The notes under the pieces: model-generated | Databases searched by the model: none | Told to the model about the DNA's origin: nothing | The model's input: only the letters and a program-made list of their open reading frames with translations | Assembly: GCA_964389025.1 (NCBI GenBank) | Contig: CAYMCQ010000025.1 | Location: 1-47,411, forward strand | Reading direction: 5' to 3' | From: CAYMCQ01 sp964389025 | GTDB lineage: Bacteria > Verrucomicrobiota > Verrucomicrobiia > Limisphaerales > CAYMCQ01 | DNA: 47,411 nt | Part shown: piece by piece, positions 42,401 to 47,411 of the stretch | Numbering within the stretch: position 1 is the first letter of the stretch | Layout: every line of letters starts with the position of its first letter | Made by a program: the position numbers and the translations under genes

Positions 42401-42514
42401 AACTTTCGACGCAAGCGCGCCGGCCAGCAAGGCCATGCAGAGAAAGAAGGTTTTGAAACCGGTTAAAGTGCGCCTGCAAAGGCGCGAGGTTTTTTGCAGA
42501 GTTGTTTGTTTCAC
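36494..42514 (-). CDS. Giant secreted repeat protein (DUF11, cadherin-like, HYR-like repeats)
   Basis: 2,006 residues from the GTG at 42514, chosen because GGAAG lies just upstream and a signal peptide follows (LTGFKTFFLCMALLAG ... SKVQA); the open frame extends 43 residues earlier. After a unique domain (about 45-440) come two DUF11 domains (VADIGLGKTGPS, VADVGVSKTGPA), then four cadherin/Ig-like modules with NDxxVxEDxxVTIDVLANDSD, seven repeats of 79 residues with TCATNKTVE and WVATDECGNTNTCSQTV, an HYR module, a further DUF11 domain and the end YYRVIKN. It is a cell-surface or extracellular adhesin-like protein. Confidence 0.88.
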   Translation of the reverse strand: MKQTTLQKTSRLCRRTLTGFKTFFLCMALLAGALASKVQAQVIQLITSPGNFYVDDKAGNGIVYNYAVYMISNNLATNIPSTYVVMTNIVSTNRILLATTDSGVRTLGALAAGQTKMAAFYLKGPSFTKGTDSLINLTNENHTIRVLNGPPGIGTVLASSNYGFSNITFVIEANANKVTIITNLNPYAVVGERVDLVIGGDTGTIGGQNSISFSPGVLDSWRPDAYELVSTVVRFTQNPTYNNRLYFDPGVPGFTNYSGQSYTNTFTFRALLPTGTNVQVSPFAFIDSGANIKHTTLTSLGSGGSNIIVAATNAVLISSQTITPSSILAPGGTVTYTITFSNTSSFDLVMDEINDILPGVPANITFIQNSATYNSLSLGNPNINGQTLRWPTPFPIDANSSSVLTFQATVPLTAGRYTNSATALIGATVIDSTLNTFDNAPSLSVLTVVPVADIGLGKTGPSNVLATSNFNYSISVTNFGPSPATGVAVTDYLPAGVTFVSASGGGMLSGGNVVWTNLGTLAANDVTNLTLTLTAPANGTVLTNLAVGTAAELDTTPDNNTNPPVITTVTSVADVGVSKTGPATSVSPGANFNYTITVTNSGPSVATSVTVTDSLPANVTFVSATGGGMLSGGDVIWADIGDLASGASTNLILTVTAPLSGSSTNVASVGGPTSDPNPTNNITPPVTTTVSNVPPVAVNDTAATTNTPVSIPVLENDSDPNGDTLTIVGVSFTNGTAVISGTNVIYTPDTNFTGYVTVGYTISDGNGGTNSAIITVAVGVVNQPPVAMNDSTNVVEDASVTIDVLANDSDPNGDALTIVSFVSTNGSVINTGTNLVFTPAPDFNGTVTILYTISDGFGGTNSAAITVTVSPDNDPPVAVNDSTNVVEDASVTIDVLANDSDVDGDTLSIVSFVSTNGTVINTGTNLVFAPDTNFNGTATILYTVSDGNGGTNSAVITITVSPENDPPVAVDDSYSVNGTTNLIVSATSGVLSNDFDVDGDSLTAALVSNPSHGTITLNGDGSFTFVPTNNYHGPDTFTYQVNDGTTTSAVATVTITIINDTPPVITCATNKTVECGDAWTFDAPTATSTCGTNVITVLSTTTNVSGHCGNTFDATRTWVATDECGNTNTCSQTVNVVDTTGPVITCATNKTVELGDAWTFDPPTASDGCGTNTIAIISTVTNFSGHCGNTFDATQTWVATDECGNTNTCSQTVNVADTTGPAITCATNKTVEIGTAWTFDPPTATDAGGTNAITILSTTTNVSGHCGNTFDATRTWVATDECGNTNTCSQTVTTVDTTGPAIACATNKTVEIGTAWTFDTPTATDAGGTNTITILSTTTNVSGHCGNTFDATRTWVATDECGNTNTCSQTVNVVDTTGPTITCVSGKNVECGSAWTFDVPSATDAGGTNVITILSTTTNVSGHCGNTFDATRTWVATDECGNTNTCSQTVNVVDTTGPAITCATNKTVEIGTAWTFDMPTATDGCGTNAITILSTTTNVSGHCGNTFDATRTWVATDECGNTNTCSQTVTTVDTTSPAITCATNKSVECGSAWTFDAPSATDAGGTNTISIVSTTTNAGCGNTFDATRTWSATDLCGNSNTCSQTVTVTDTTAPTITCPADVAVSQFSQVPAPDPATATATDNCGTPAKSFVGDMAVTNGLVVTITRTYAATDACGNSNTCSQTITVTSLSADVLVAKSGPSTILAGSAITYTISVTNNGPSTATNVVVTDNLPVSLVFSNASSGGVFSNGVVTWPGINLANGGFTNYTLIATAPSSGSFTNRVSGTSDTPDPDPSNNNGSSAAGQVTTTAVTPTFGVSAGSIVLNPQTGLYEQIVFVTNTTVVAVPGVRLNVTISRSGVSLYNATGTNAGVPYVQYNLSLASGEVLRFRLEFYNPSRLPFTDTLTAQAVTGSTATVSGGGVDIDRAFMDNRLSPTEIRFLIEFISTPGSTYTVVYSDEFPTMVWKVAVPSITANANRTQWYDDGPPKTDSRPSLKGGRYYRVIKN
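37676..39328 (-). repeat. 237-bp (79-residue) tandem coding repeat in the giant protein
   Basis: Seven consecutive units, measured by the recurring CGCAACCCATGTCCG-type block at 37971, 38208, 38445, 38682, 38919 and 39156: exactly 237 bases apart. Each unit codes for ITCATNKTVE ... AWTFD ... GHCGNTFDATRTWVATDE ... CSQTV with 2 cysteines and a CGNTNTC pair. The near-identical DNA indicates recent expansion or gene conversion. The last unit is slightly shorter. Confidence 0.9.
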
Positions 42515-42724
42515 GTTTTTTCTTCCGTCTGGTTGAAAGAAATCCTGCCCAACGATGAATCGCTCTCCGCACGATAGTGGCTTCCTCTCGCGGTTTAGCA
42601 ACTCAAAAATACAATATTTTGTGGCCTCGATAGTCTTCATCACAAATTATAGTGTTAGTTTCGTATCAACCGGGTTGGACGGCTGATGCAGTGCGTCGTT
42701 TAGCAGGGTTCGTTCCCAAAAAGC

Positions 42725-42753
42725 AAAAAACCCCGAGCTAACTTCGCCCAGGG
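42725..42753 (-). terminator. Intrinsic terminator of the pseudopilin gene
   Basis: On the minus strand CCCTGGGC - loop - GCTCGGGG forms an 8-base stem (two G-U pairs) followed by TTTTTT, 23 bases beyond the pilin stop. Confidence 0.75.
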
Positions 42754-42776
42754 CTTATAATAGCAATCTGTTGCAC

Positions 42777-43133
42777 TTATGGCGGCGGCAGCGCGTGGCC
42801 GTCGCTGCTTTTACTGCATGTGGGGTCGGTGTTCATCGCGTTGATCGTGTAGGTGCCATTGGCGCTACAGCCCGGAAACTGGCTTTTGCTGATATACACC
42901 TTCAACTCATCCGAAGTTGGCGTGTCTGTGTCGGATTTCTTATTTTCCAATGCCCATTCGTGTTTGGCGGAATCAATCTGGCGAAGGTTGTTGATACAGA
43001 TGTTTCTCTGCGACGTGTTGCGCGCCCGAATGAAATTCGGTATCGCTATGGCCGTCAGCAAACCGATGATGGCCACCACAATCATGATTTCCACAAGAGT
43101 GAAGCCCCCGCGCGGCGAGGTTTTGACTTTCAT
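42777..43133 (-). CDS. Type II secretion / type IV pilin-like pseudopilin
   Basis: 118 residues. The class III signal ends at Gly10, followed by FTLVEIMIVVAIIGLLTAIAI, so prepilin peptidase would cut before Phe11 and Glu15 is the conserved Glu5 of the mature protein. The C-terminal part has SQRNICINNLRQIDSAKHEWALE, the motif seen in the very common verrucomicrobial/planctomycete pseudopilins, and a Cys pair (FPGCSAN, DPTCSK). The assembly machinery is not in the window. An intrinsic terminator follows. Confidence 0.9.
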   Translation of the reverse strand: MKVKTSPRGGFTLVEIMIVVAIIGLLTAIAIPNFIRARNTSQRNICINNLRQIDSAKHEWALENKKSDTDTPTSDELKVYISKSQFPGCSANGTYTINAMNTDPTCSKSSDGHALPPP

Positions 43134-43366
43134 GTGACTGACCTTTCTCTCGTGCGGCGTGAACCCGGCGGCTGGCTGATTTAATTATGAGTTCTATGTT
43201 CGTTCACTGATTGCCAGTCACCGACCGCTGGTGTTCCTTTAGCATCTGAAATACCACGGTGTTAATTGTTGCCTAAACACTCCGCCCTTGGGAAAACTCC
43301 TTCTTTATTGTAAAATAAGCGCCTTGGTCGGAATTATCGGACAGTCATTGTCCCTTAATCTTGCTA

Positions 43367-43471
43367 TTAACAGGCTGTTGAAAAAGCGGTGTTTTGAAAA
43401 ATTGACCATCAAAATCATTAGGCTTTTAGAATGATTTTTGTCCGAAAATGACTTTTTCAACACCCTGTTAA
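43367..43471. mobile_element. MITE-like element with terminal inverted repeats
   Basis: TTAACAGGCTGTTGAAAAAG (43367-43386) and its reverse complement with one mismatch (43452-43471) bound a 105-base element; internal TCAAAATCATT/AATGATTTTTG pairs extend the hairpin. TIRs of this kind are seen in short non-autonomous elements. It has no coding capacity and lies in the 428-base gap between the pilin and anchored-protein genes, otherwise empty from 43134 to 43366. Confidence 0.65.
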
Positions 43472-43474
43472 CCC

Positions 43475-43523
43475 AGGGGCTGTCCCAAATAACTCAAAAA
43501 ATGTGTTATCAAGGACAGCCCCT
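43475..43523. repeat. Strong hairpin next to the MITE-like element
   Basis: AGGGGCTGTCC and GGACAGCCCCT are perfect 11-base arms, with an AAATAAC/GTTAT inner match. A TTATTTTC run follows on the plus strand, so it may act as a terminator. A further stem, AACCCGGA/TCCGGGTT, overlaps the stop codon of the next gene at about 43553-43575. Confidence 0.6.
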
Positions 43524-43561
43524 TATTTTCTGTTTGGGGTTGTGAAACCCGGATTGAGAAA

Positions 43562-44233
43562 TCAGTCCGGGTTTTCTTCCAGATACTTTTTCATCGCCTC
43601 TTCCCACTTGTTCCAGTCGTTTCCCGGGTCTTCCTCCGGCTCGATGTAGAGTTCAAGAAGCTCCTTGGCTTCGGCAGCTTTTGGATGATCCGGCATTCTG
43701 GCGACTTGCAAGATCAAAGGCATGCGGATGACTCCGGGCCGATTTCCCATGTCGTTCATGATGTCGTCGGAGATTTCCACCGGCGTTTTGGGATTGAGGA
43801 GGATTTTCCCGACGGGGGCAAAGCCTTCATCCGGCACGAGATTCAAGATGTGCCCCATGGCATCCTGTCGCTTGTCGGGCGCAAGGTGTGGATAAATCTC
43901 CAACATCTTTTCGGCCATCTTGTCCGTGTCGAGGTTCGGATCCTCAAAAACTTCGTCGAACTTATCCTCCCAATCCGCCTCAGTCAGGTTGGTCGTGCCC
44001 GTCGCGGCCTGGCCATCCGCGGAGGGAGGATTCGTGACCGGGATGATGACCACTTCGCCCGGCTCCGGCGTCGTTCCGCCAGCCTTGCCCGTCCCTTTTT
44101 CAGCACCGACGGTGGTCGTGCCGGGCTGCGCCGGCGACTTAGGCTCTCTGGACGCATACCAGCCGATGAAAAACGCGATCGCCACCGCCGCAGCGGTGAC
44201 TCCTATGACGGTCAAAATTTTCGATGTGCGCAT
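43562..44233 (-). CDS. Membrane-anchored hypothetical protein
   Basis: 223 residues from the ATG at 44233 (MRTSKILTVIG). One N-terminal membrane helix (about 5-26) is followed by a Pro/Gly/Thr-rich linker (about 30-85) and an acidic helical domain with EKMLEIYPHLAPDKRQDAM and AEAKELLELY, ending KKYLEENPD. The domain is possibly HEAT-like. No known family. It would expose the helical domain to the periplasm. Confidence 0.65.
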   Translation of the reverse strand: MRTSKILTVIGVTAAAVAIAFFIGWYASREPKSPAQPGTTTVGAEKGTGKAGGTTPEPGEVVIIPVTNPPSADGQAATGTTNLTEADWEDKFDEVFEDPNLDTDKMAEKMLEIYPHLAPDKRQDAMGHILNLVPDEGFAPVGKILLNPKTPVEISDDIMNDMGNRPGVIRMPLILQVARMPDHPKAAEAKELLELYIEPEEDPGNDWNKWEEAMKKYLEENPD

Positions 44234-44366
44234 AAGTAAAAAATTGAGCGCGCAATTTAGCAAGATTCTCCGCCGAATCAATCCGCTAATTCACGCCCAG
44301 GTTCAAACACCAGCCGGCCAGATTTGTTTCCTGACCGCGCATCCGAATGACGAAACCCGCGCCGGT

Positions 44367-45182
44367 TCAACCAATTCGACCGGCTCGTTTTTGCGCGCGA
44401 TGGCTGCGTTTTGCGCTCACCCGCCTGCTCAACTTCGCCCAACTGGCCTTGTGAATTGGTGAAAGTTTTTTCACCCCAAGATACTCTTTGAAAAAGCGGA
44501 CGCAGTCTGACGCTGGCCAGTCGAACGAGCCGGAAGCCAGGTTGCGAAGGTCTCGTGAGCATTCGGGGCGCGTCCAAGGACTCCAGCGCGTTTTCTCCAG
44601 ATCAATCACGCGCGCCTCCCACCCGCCGGACGACGCGCCGGGGCGCAACAAAATGTGTTTTGGAAAAAAACAATCGTGCCGCAAATGATGGCGATGGATG
44701 GAGCAAAGCAAGTCCGCCACAACTTCGATGACCTTCCGCCTTGTTTCGCGCGGCGGCCAGCCTGCTCGGTTCCATTCAGACACGAAGTCCGCCAGCGAAC
44801 GAAATCCGCTTAACTCCTCCGTCACCAAAACCGCGCGCCACGCTCCGCCGCTGAGCCGCTGCGCGTAAAATACAGGTGTCAGCGTAGGGATTTGATTTTC
44901 GTGGTAGCGCAAAATGTTTTTGAACTCCAGTTCCAGCGTCAGCATCCCACGGATCGGATGCCGCCACGTCCGTCTCACGTGATTTTCCTGGCGCTTGATG
45001 AAGACCGCCACTTTCTTTCCGGACGGCTGCGTCAGTTCGTGCCGCACCACACCGCTCCAGCCGCCGCGCCGTTCGTTGCGCTCCTCGACGGACCGCGCGT
45101 CAAGGTTCCAAAAATCGTCGAAAGAGCGCAGGCCGTTCTGCTCCAAACAAGCCCGCCAATTTTCTGCAACGTAGTCGCGCAT
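44367..45182 (-). CDS. LPS-kinase-like (WaaP/Kdo kinase family) protein
   Basis: 271 residues from the ATG at 45182, the first one after the methyltransferase stop at 45203. It has a kinase-like layout: KKVAVFIKRQ with the ATP-lysine, the LELEFKNILRYHE Glu helix, HRHHLRHDCFFPKHILL as the catalytic loop with Asp and His, and VIDLEKTRW as the DFG-like metal motif. This resembles kinases that phosphorylate LPS core heptose or Kdo. The pairing with a methyltransferase gene suggests envelope polysaccharide or lipid modification. Confidence 0.8.
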   Translation of the reverse strand: MRDYVAENWRACLEQNGLRSFDDFWNLDARSVEERNERRGGWSGVVRHELTQPSGKKVAVFIKRQENHVRRTWRHPIRGMLTLELEFKNILRYHENQIPTLTPVFYAQRLSGGAWRAVLVTEELSGFRSLADFVSEWNRAGWPPRETRRKVIEVVADLLCSIHRHHLRHDCFFPKHILLRPGASSGGWEARVIDLEKTRWSPWTRPECSRDLRNLASGSFDWPASDCVRFFKEYLGVKKLSPIHKASWAKLSRRVSAKRSHRAQKRAGRIG

Positions 45183-45202
45183 AAACGTCCGCAAGCGGCG
45201 GC

Positions 45203-45958
45203 TCAGTCTTTTCGCAACACGTAAGCCGCCCACATCGAATAATATTTCAGGAAGTGGACGCAATCCACCACGCTCAAGCCCGCCTGCTTGAACTCAGATT
45301 CGATCGCGTCGCGGCTGACGACGAACCGGTCGCGCGAACGACGCGCCGGCTCGCGCTGATTCCGTTTCACGAGCCGCCTTGCCTTCCAGTTTCCGTCAAT
45401 CCACAGCGTCACGATCACCGACCGCGACGTCACGCGCGCCATCTCCTTCAAAATGTTCAGCCGGTCCGCGCGTTCGGAAAAATGATGCAGCAACCGGATC
45501 GAGACAATGGCTTCCACGGCGTTGTCGTGAAACGGAATGGCGAATGCCGAGCCGACAAAGCCGTTCACCCGGTCAACGACCGCCAAATCGCGATGTTCCA
45601 GCCCCGTGTGAAGCATCGGCTGGTTCAGGTCGGCTGCAAAAATCTTTCGCCCTTGGTTTTCGCAAAGCAGCGGCCAGAAACGTCCCGTGCCGCAGGGAAT
45701 GTCCAGCACCGTCGCGGGATTTCCCGCGCGCTTGAGTGCCGTCCGCACCATCGCCATTTCTCGCCAGTTGGAAATCCGCCGACCAAGTCCGGCATGATGT
45801 TTTTCGTAATAGGAAAGCGCCTGCCTGTCGTCGTATTTGGATTGGAAATATTCCCTGCGCGTCGGGTCAACATCCGAAGTTTTAATTTCCGCAGGTGGCA
45901 TATTCGCCGGCGAAATTAAAACGCCGCCGCGCCCGCAGCAATCTTTAAGGACGAACAT
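45203..45958 (-). CDS. Class I SAM-dependent methyltransferase
   Basis: 251 residues as read from the ATG at 45958; an ATG at 45901 (MPPAEIKTSD) would give 232. It has the SAM motif VLDIPCGTGRFWPLL, acidic turn IFAADLNQPML, and the motif-III-like VSIRLLHHFSERADRL. The C-terminal VVDCVHFLKYYSMWAAYVL is compatible with a membrane-associated substrate. It forms a two-gene unit with the downstream LPS-kinase-like gene, 20 bases apart. The substrate is not known. Confidence 0.8.
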   Translation of the reverse strand: MFVLKDCCGRGGVLISPANMPPAEIKTSDVDPTRREYFQSKYDDRQALSYYEKHHAGLGRRISNWREMAMVRTALKRAGNPATVLDIPCGTGRFWPLLCENQGRKIFAADLNQPMLHTGLEHRDLAVVDRVNGFVGSAFAIPFHDNAVEAIVSIRLLHHFSERADRLNILKEMARVTSRSVIVTLWIDGNWKARRLVKRNQREPARRSRDRFVVSRDAIESEFKQAGLSVVDCVHFLKYYSMWAAYVLRKD

Positions 45959-45964
45959 TTTCCA

Positions 45965-45992
45965 CTGACAGAGCGAGGCATTGGGTTATACT
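45965..45992 (+). promoter_or_regulatory. Sigma-70-like promoter, probably leaderless
   Basis: CTGACA (45965-45970), a 16-base spacer and TATACT (45987-45992) precede the ATG at 46000 by 7 bases. Transcription would start at or next to the ATG, giving a leaderless TA transcript. Confidence 0.45.
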
Positions 45993-45999
45993 GTTGGCG

Positions 46000-46227
46000 A
46001 TGAAAATGGCCACCACGCCCGAGGAACAACGCCGCTGGATGGATCAATGGCGTCATGCGGCGGTGGCGCTCGAAGAAGTGAAGCGCGCCGAACTTGCCGC
46101 GCTCACGGACAAGCAGGCTTGGCAGCAAATCGAAGCGTTGCAATCCATCCCGGACGTCTGGCGGAATCCAGACACTGAATGCGGGTTGATTGAGCAACAG
46201 GCGATCTTCAAAAGGCTGCGGCGATGA
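46000..46227 (+). CDS. Small antitoxin-like protein of a nucleotidyltransferase pair
   Basis: 75 residues from the ATG at 46000 (an in-frame TTG at 45994 is possible). It is helical and acidic: MKMATTPEEQRRWMDQWRHAA then AELAALTDKQAWQQIEAL and CGLIEQQAIFKRLRR. Such short helical proteins commonly precede nucleotidyltransferase toxins. It overlaps the next start by 4 bases (ATGA), so it is coupled. Confidence 0.7.
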   Translation: MKMATTPEEQRRWMDQWRHAAVALEEVKRAELAALTDKQAWQQIEALQSIPDVWRNPDTECGLIEQQAIFKRLRR

Positions 46228-46790
46228 CCGAGATTTACGCCACCGCGCTGGAAGTGCAGCGGTTTTGCGAGGAGCAGAAATGGGGCTTCTGTATCATCGG
46301 TGGTGTGGCGGTGCATCGCTGGGGCGAAGTCCGGCTGACCCGCGATGTGGACATCACGCTGCTCACGGGTTTTGGCGAGGAAGAGCGATTCATTGAACCC
46401 TGGCTGAAGCAATATCAATTTCGCCCGCCCGGCTCACGCGAAATGGCCTTGAGCGCGCGCGTCTTGCTCTTGGTGAATAGCCGGGGCACGCCAGTGGACG
46501 TTGCGCTGGGCGGCATTGATTTCGAGCGCCGCAGCATCCAGCGCAGCTCCCTCTGGCATCTGCCGGAAGAATCTGCCGCCATCCGAACTTGCTCGGCGGA
46601 GGATCTGCTCGTCCACAAATGCTTTGCAGGCCGCGAGCGTGATTGGGTGGACGTGGACGGGATTCTCGCCCGGCAAAAAGGGAAATTGGATTTTTCACTC
46701 ATCCGCCGAGAATTGACGCCGCTCGTGGAATTGAAAGGTGCGCCTGAAATTCTGAAACGACTTGAGCAAAAGATCACCAAGCACAAGTAG
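46224..46790 (+). CDS. Nucleotidyltransferase-fold toxin-like protein
   Basis: 188 residues. The GG motif is at residues 26-27 (CIIGGVAVHRW) and the catalytic-like DVD at 41-43 (TRDVDITLL); ASPxDLLVHKCFAGRERDW-like text (SAEDLLVHKCFAGRERDW) marks the AbiEii/NTase type. Such proteins can inactivate tRNA or another target by nucleotide transfer. The 4-base overlap with the preceding gene supports a TA-type operon. Unlike the 24-32 kb pairs, no duplicated gene end is seen around it. Confidence 0.82.
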   Translation: MTEIYATALEVQRFCEEQKWGFCIIGGVAVHRWGEVRLTRDVDITLLTGFGEEERFIEPWLKQYQFRPPGSREMALSARVLLLVNSRGTPVDVALGGIDFERRSIQRSSLWHLPEESAAIRTCSAEDLLVHKCFAGRERDWVDVDGILARQKGKLDFSLIRRELTPLVELKGAPEILKRLEQKITKHK

Positions 46791-46802
46791 CCGCTCTCTG
46801 TC

Positions 46803-47411
46803 TTACTCCCCAAAATAAACCCGCCCGCTCTGGTTCGTGCCGGGGAAAAATCCAAAACCCGCGTTTTCATTTTGAGAAACTGCGCCTTTGAACGAAACCG
46901 TCTCGCCGCTCGCCGGGTCAGTGGTTTTGCCTTTGAACAATCCCGTCGGCAACGTGATCGTCAAAGTAAGTTTGTTGCTGTCAAGATTCGTGACCTTGTT
47001 GTCCGCGCCGAGAACGACGTTGTTGCTGAAACTTTGCGACAAATTTCCGCCGGTAAAGAGAACGGTGGCGATCCCGAAATTCAAAACGCGATTGCCGGGA
47101 AGCGGCGGGGTGTAGAACGAACCTGCAACGATTGTGTCGTTGGTGAAACCAGCGGGATAAAGTTTTGTCAGCGGGTTCGCCTTCTTGATCCAACTCATGT
47201 CGCCGCCAAAAACTTTTGGCGTGCCGTTTGTGAAAGTGATCCAACTCAAGACCGAGCCGCTTCCTTTGTAAAGCGCATCGTAAAACGGCATTTGCCCGTT
47301 CTTCGAGAGTGACGTCTTTTGCGAAATCTTCGTTCCGTCTCCCAAAGTTCCCTTACCAGGCTGCTGCAAAACCGGGTAATTTTTGTCTGAACTGTTTTCG
47401 GTCACGGTTGA
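46803..47411 (-). CDS. Secreted protein, C-terminal part only
   Basis: The frame is open at the window's right edge, so the start is outside; at least 202 residues. It ends with QNENAGFGFFPGTNQSGRVYFGE, a C-terminal signature shared by many verrucomicrobial exported beta-rich proteins, and has the LTLTITLPTGLFKGKT strand pattern with NVVLGADNKV. The function is unknown. Confidence 0.75.
   Translation of the reverse strand, partial: STVTENSSDKNYPVLQQPGKGTLGDGTKISQKTSLSKNGQMPFYDALYKGSGSVLSWITFTNGTPKVFGGDMSWIKKANPLTKLYPAGFTNDTIVAGSFYTPPLPGNRVLNFGIATVLFTGGNLSQSFSNNVVLGADNKVTNLDSNKLTLTITLPTGLFKGKTTDPASGETVSFKGAVSQNENAGFGFFPGTNQSGRVYFGE

Noticed and set aside
43134..43366. Possible sigma-54 promoter upstream of the pilin gene
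   Set aside because: No convincing GG-N10-GC pair at the right spacing was found by eye.

Overview
The window (47.4 kb) looks like a chromosomal segment of a Gram-negative bacterium of the Verrucomicrobia, probably near the Pedosphaera/Limisphaerales group. This rests on protein style: secreted proteins ending in a TYRIEYTTNL / YYRV-type C-terminal module, a PEP-CTERM protein, a class III pilin signal (GGFTLVEIMIVVAIIGLL), LPS-related genes (LptF/G-like permease, LPS-kinase-like protein) and abundant short palindromic repeats. No tRNA, rRNA or CRISPR array was recognised. The taxonomic call is an inference.

Layout. (1) 1-4 kb: tail of an IS5-like transposase, mnmG, and a decaying glucose-6-phosphate isomerase (pgi) pseudogene. 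(2) 4-16.5 kb, mostly minus strand: an NtrB-like GAF sensor kinase, an LptF/LptG-family permease, sufC-sufB with a PerR/Fur-type regulator and a 15-bp operator-like palindrome, a SpmA-SpmB fusion (plus strand), a PmtA-like methyltransferase, pyrR-pyrB, an Mrp/ApbC ATPase and a PuuD-type membrane protein. (3) 16.5-20 kb: an accessory block with two small unknown genes and a secreted beta-propeller, bounded by two copies of the 3' end of a ThDP enzyme, then a DUF6883-DUF4926 pair. (4) 20-24 kb, plus strand: sufD-sufU-sufT-sufS, the other half of the SUF Fe-S assembly pathway. (5) 24-32.5 kb: three toxin-antitoxin-like pairs, an orphan antitoxin-like gene, an AT-rich unknown gene, an ATP-grasp/zinc-peptidase pair, a DUF1858-rhodanese protein, a NifU-like scaffold and mscL. 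(6) 32.6-47.4 kb, mostly minus strand: a DAHP synthase, a fused tandem PEP-CTERM protein, an outer-membrane beta-barrel protein, a 2,006-residue repeat protein, a pseudopilin, an anchored unknown, an LPS-kinase/methyltransferase pair, a nucleotidyltransferase TA-like pair, and the 3' end of another secreted protein.

How the genes work together. sufB, sufC, sufD, sufU, sufT and sufS make a nearly complete SUF machinery split into two divergent clusters about 11 kb apart. The Mrp ATPase, the NifU-like scaffold and the DUF1858-rhodanese protein probably belong to the same Fe-S/sulfur theme, and the PerR-like regulator would link it to peroxide or iron.

Two features stand out. First, accessory modules sit next to genes whose 5' or 3' end is duplicated at the other side of the module (five cases; 78-113 bp repeats). 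In the sufS and ThDP-enzyme cases the copies differ almost only at synonymous sites, so both copies lived as selected coding sequence before being juxtaposed. This suggests a recurrent route by which TA-type cargo is added beside housekeeping genes without breaking them. Second, 70-75 bp palindromes of different families lie in frame inside three conserved genes (spmAB, sufD, sufS), adding about 23-25 residues each, and similar palindromes fill many intergenic gaps.
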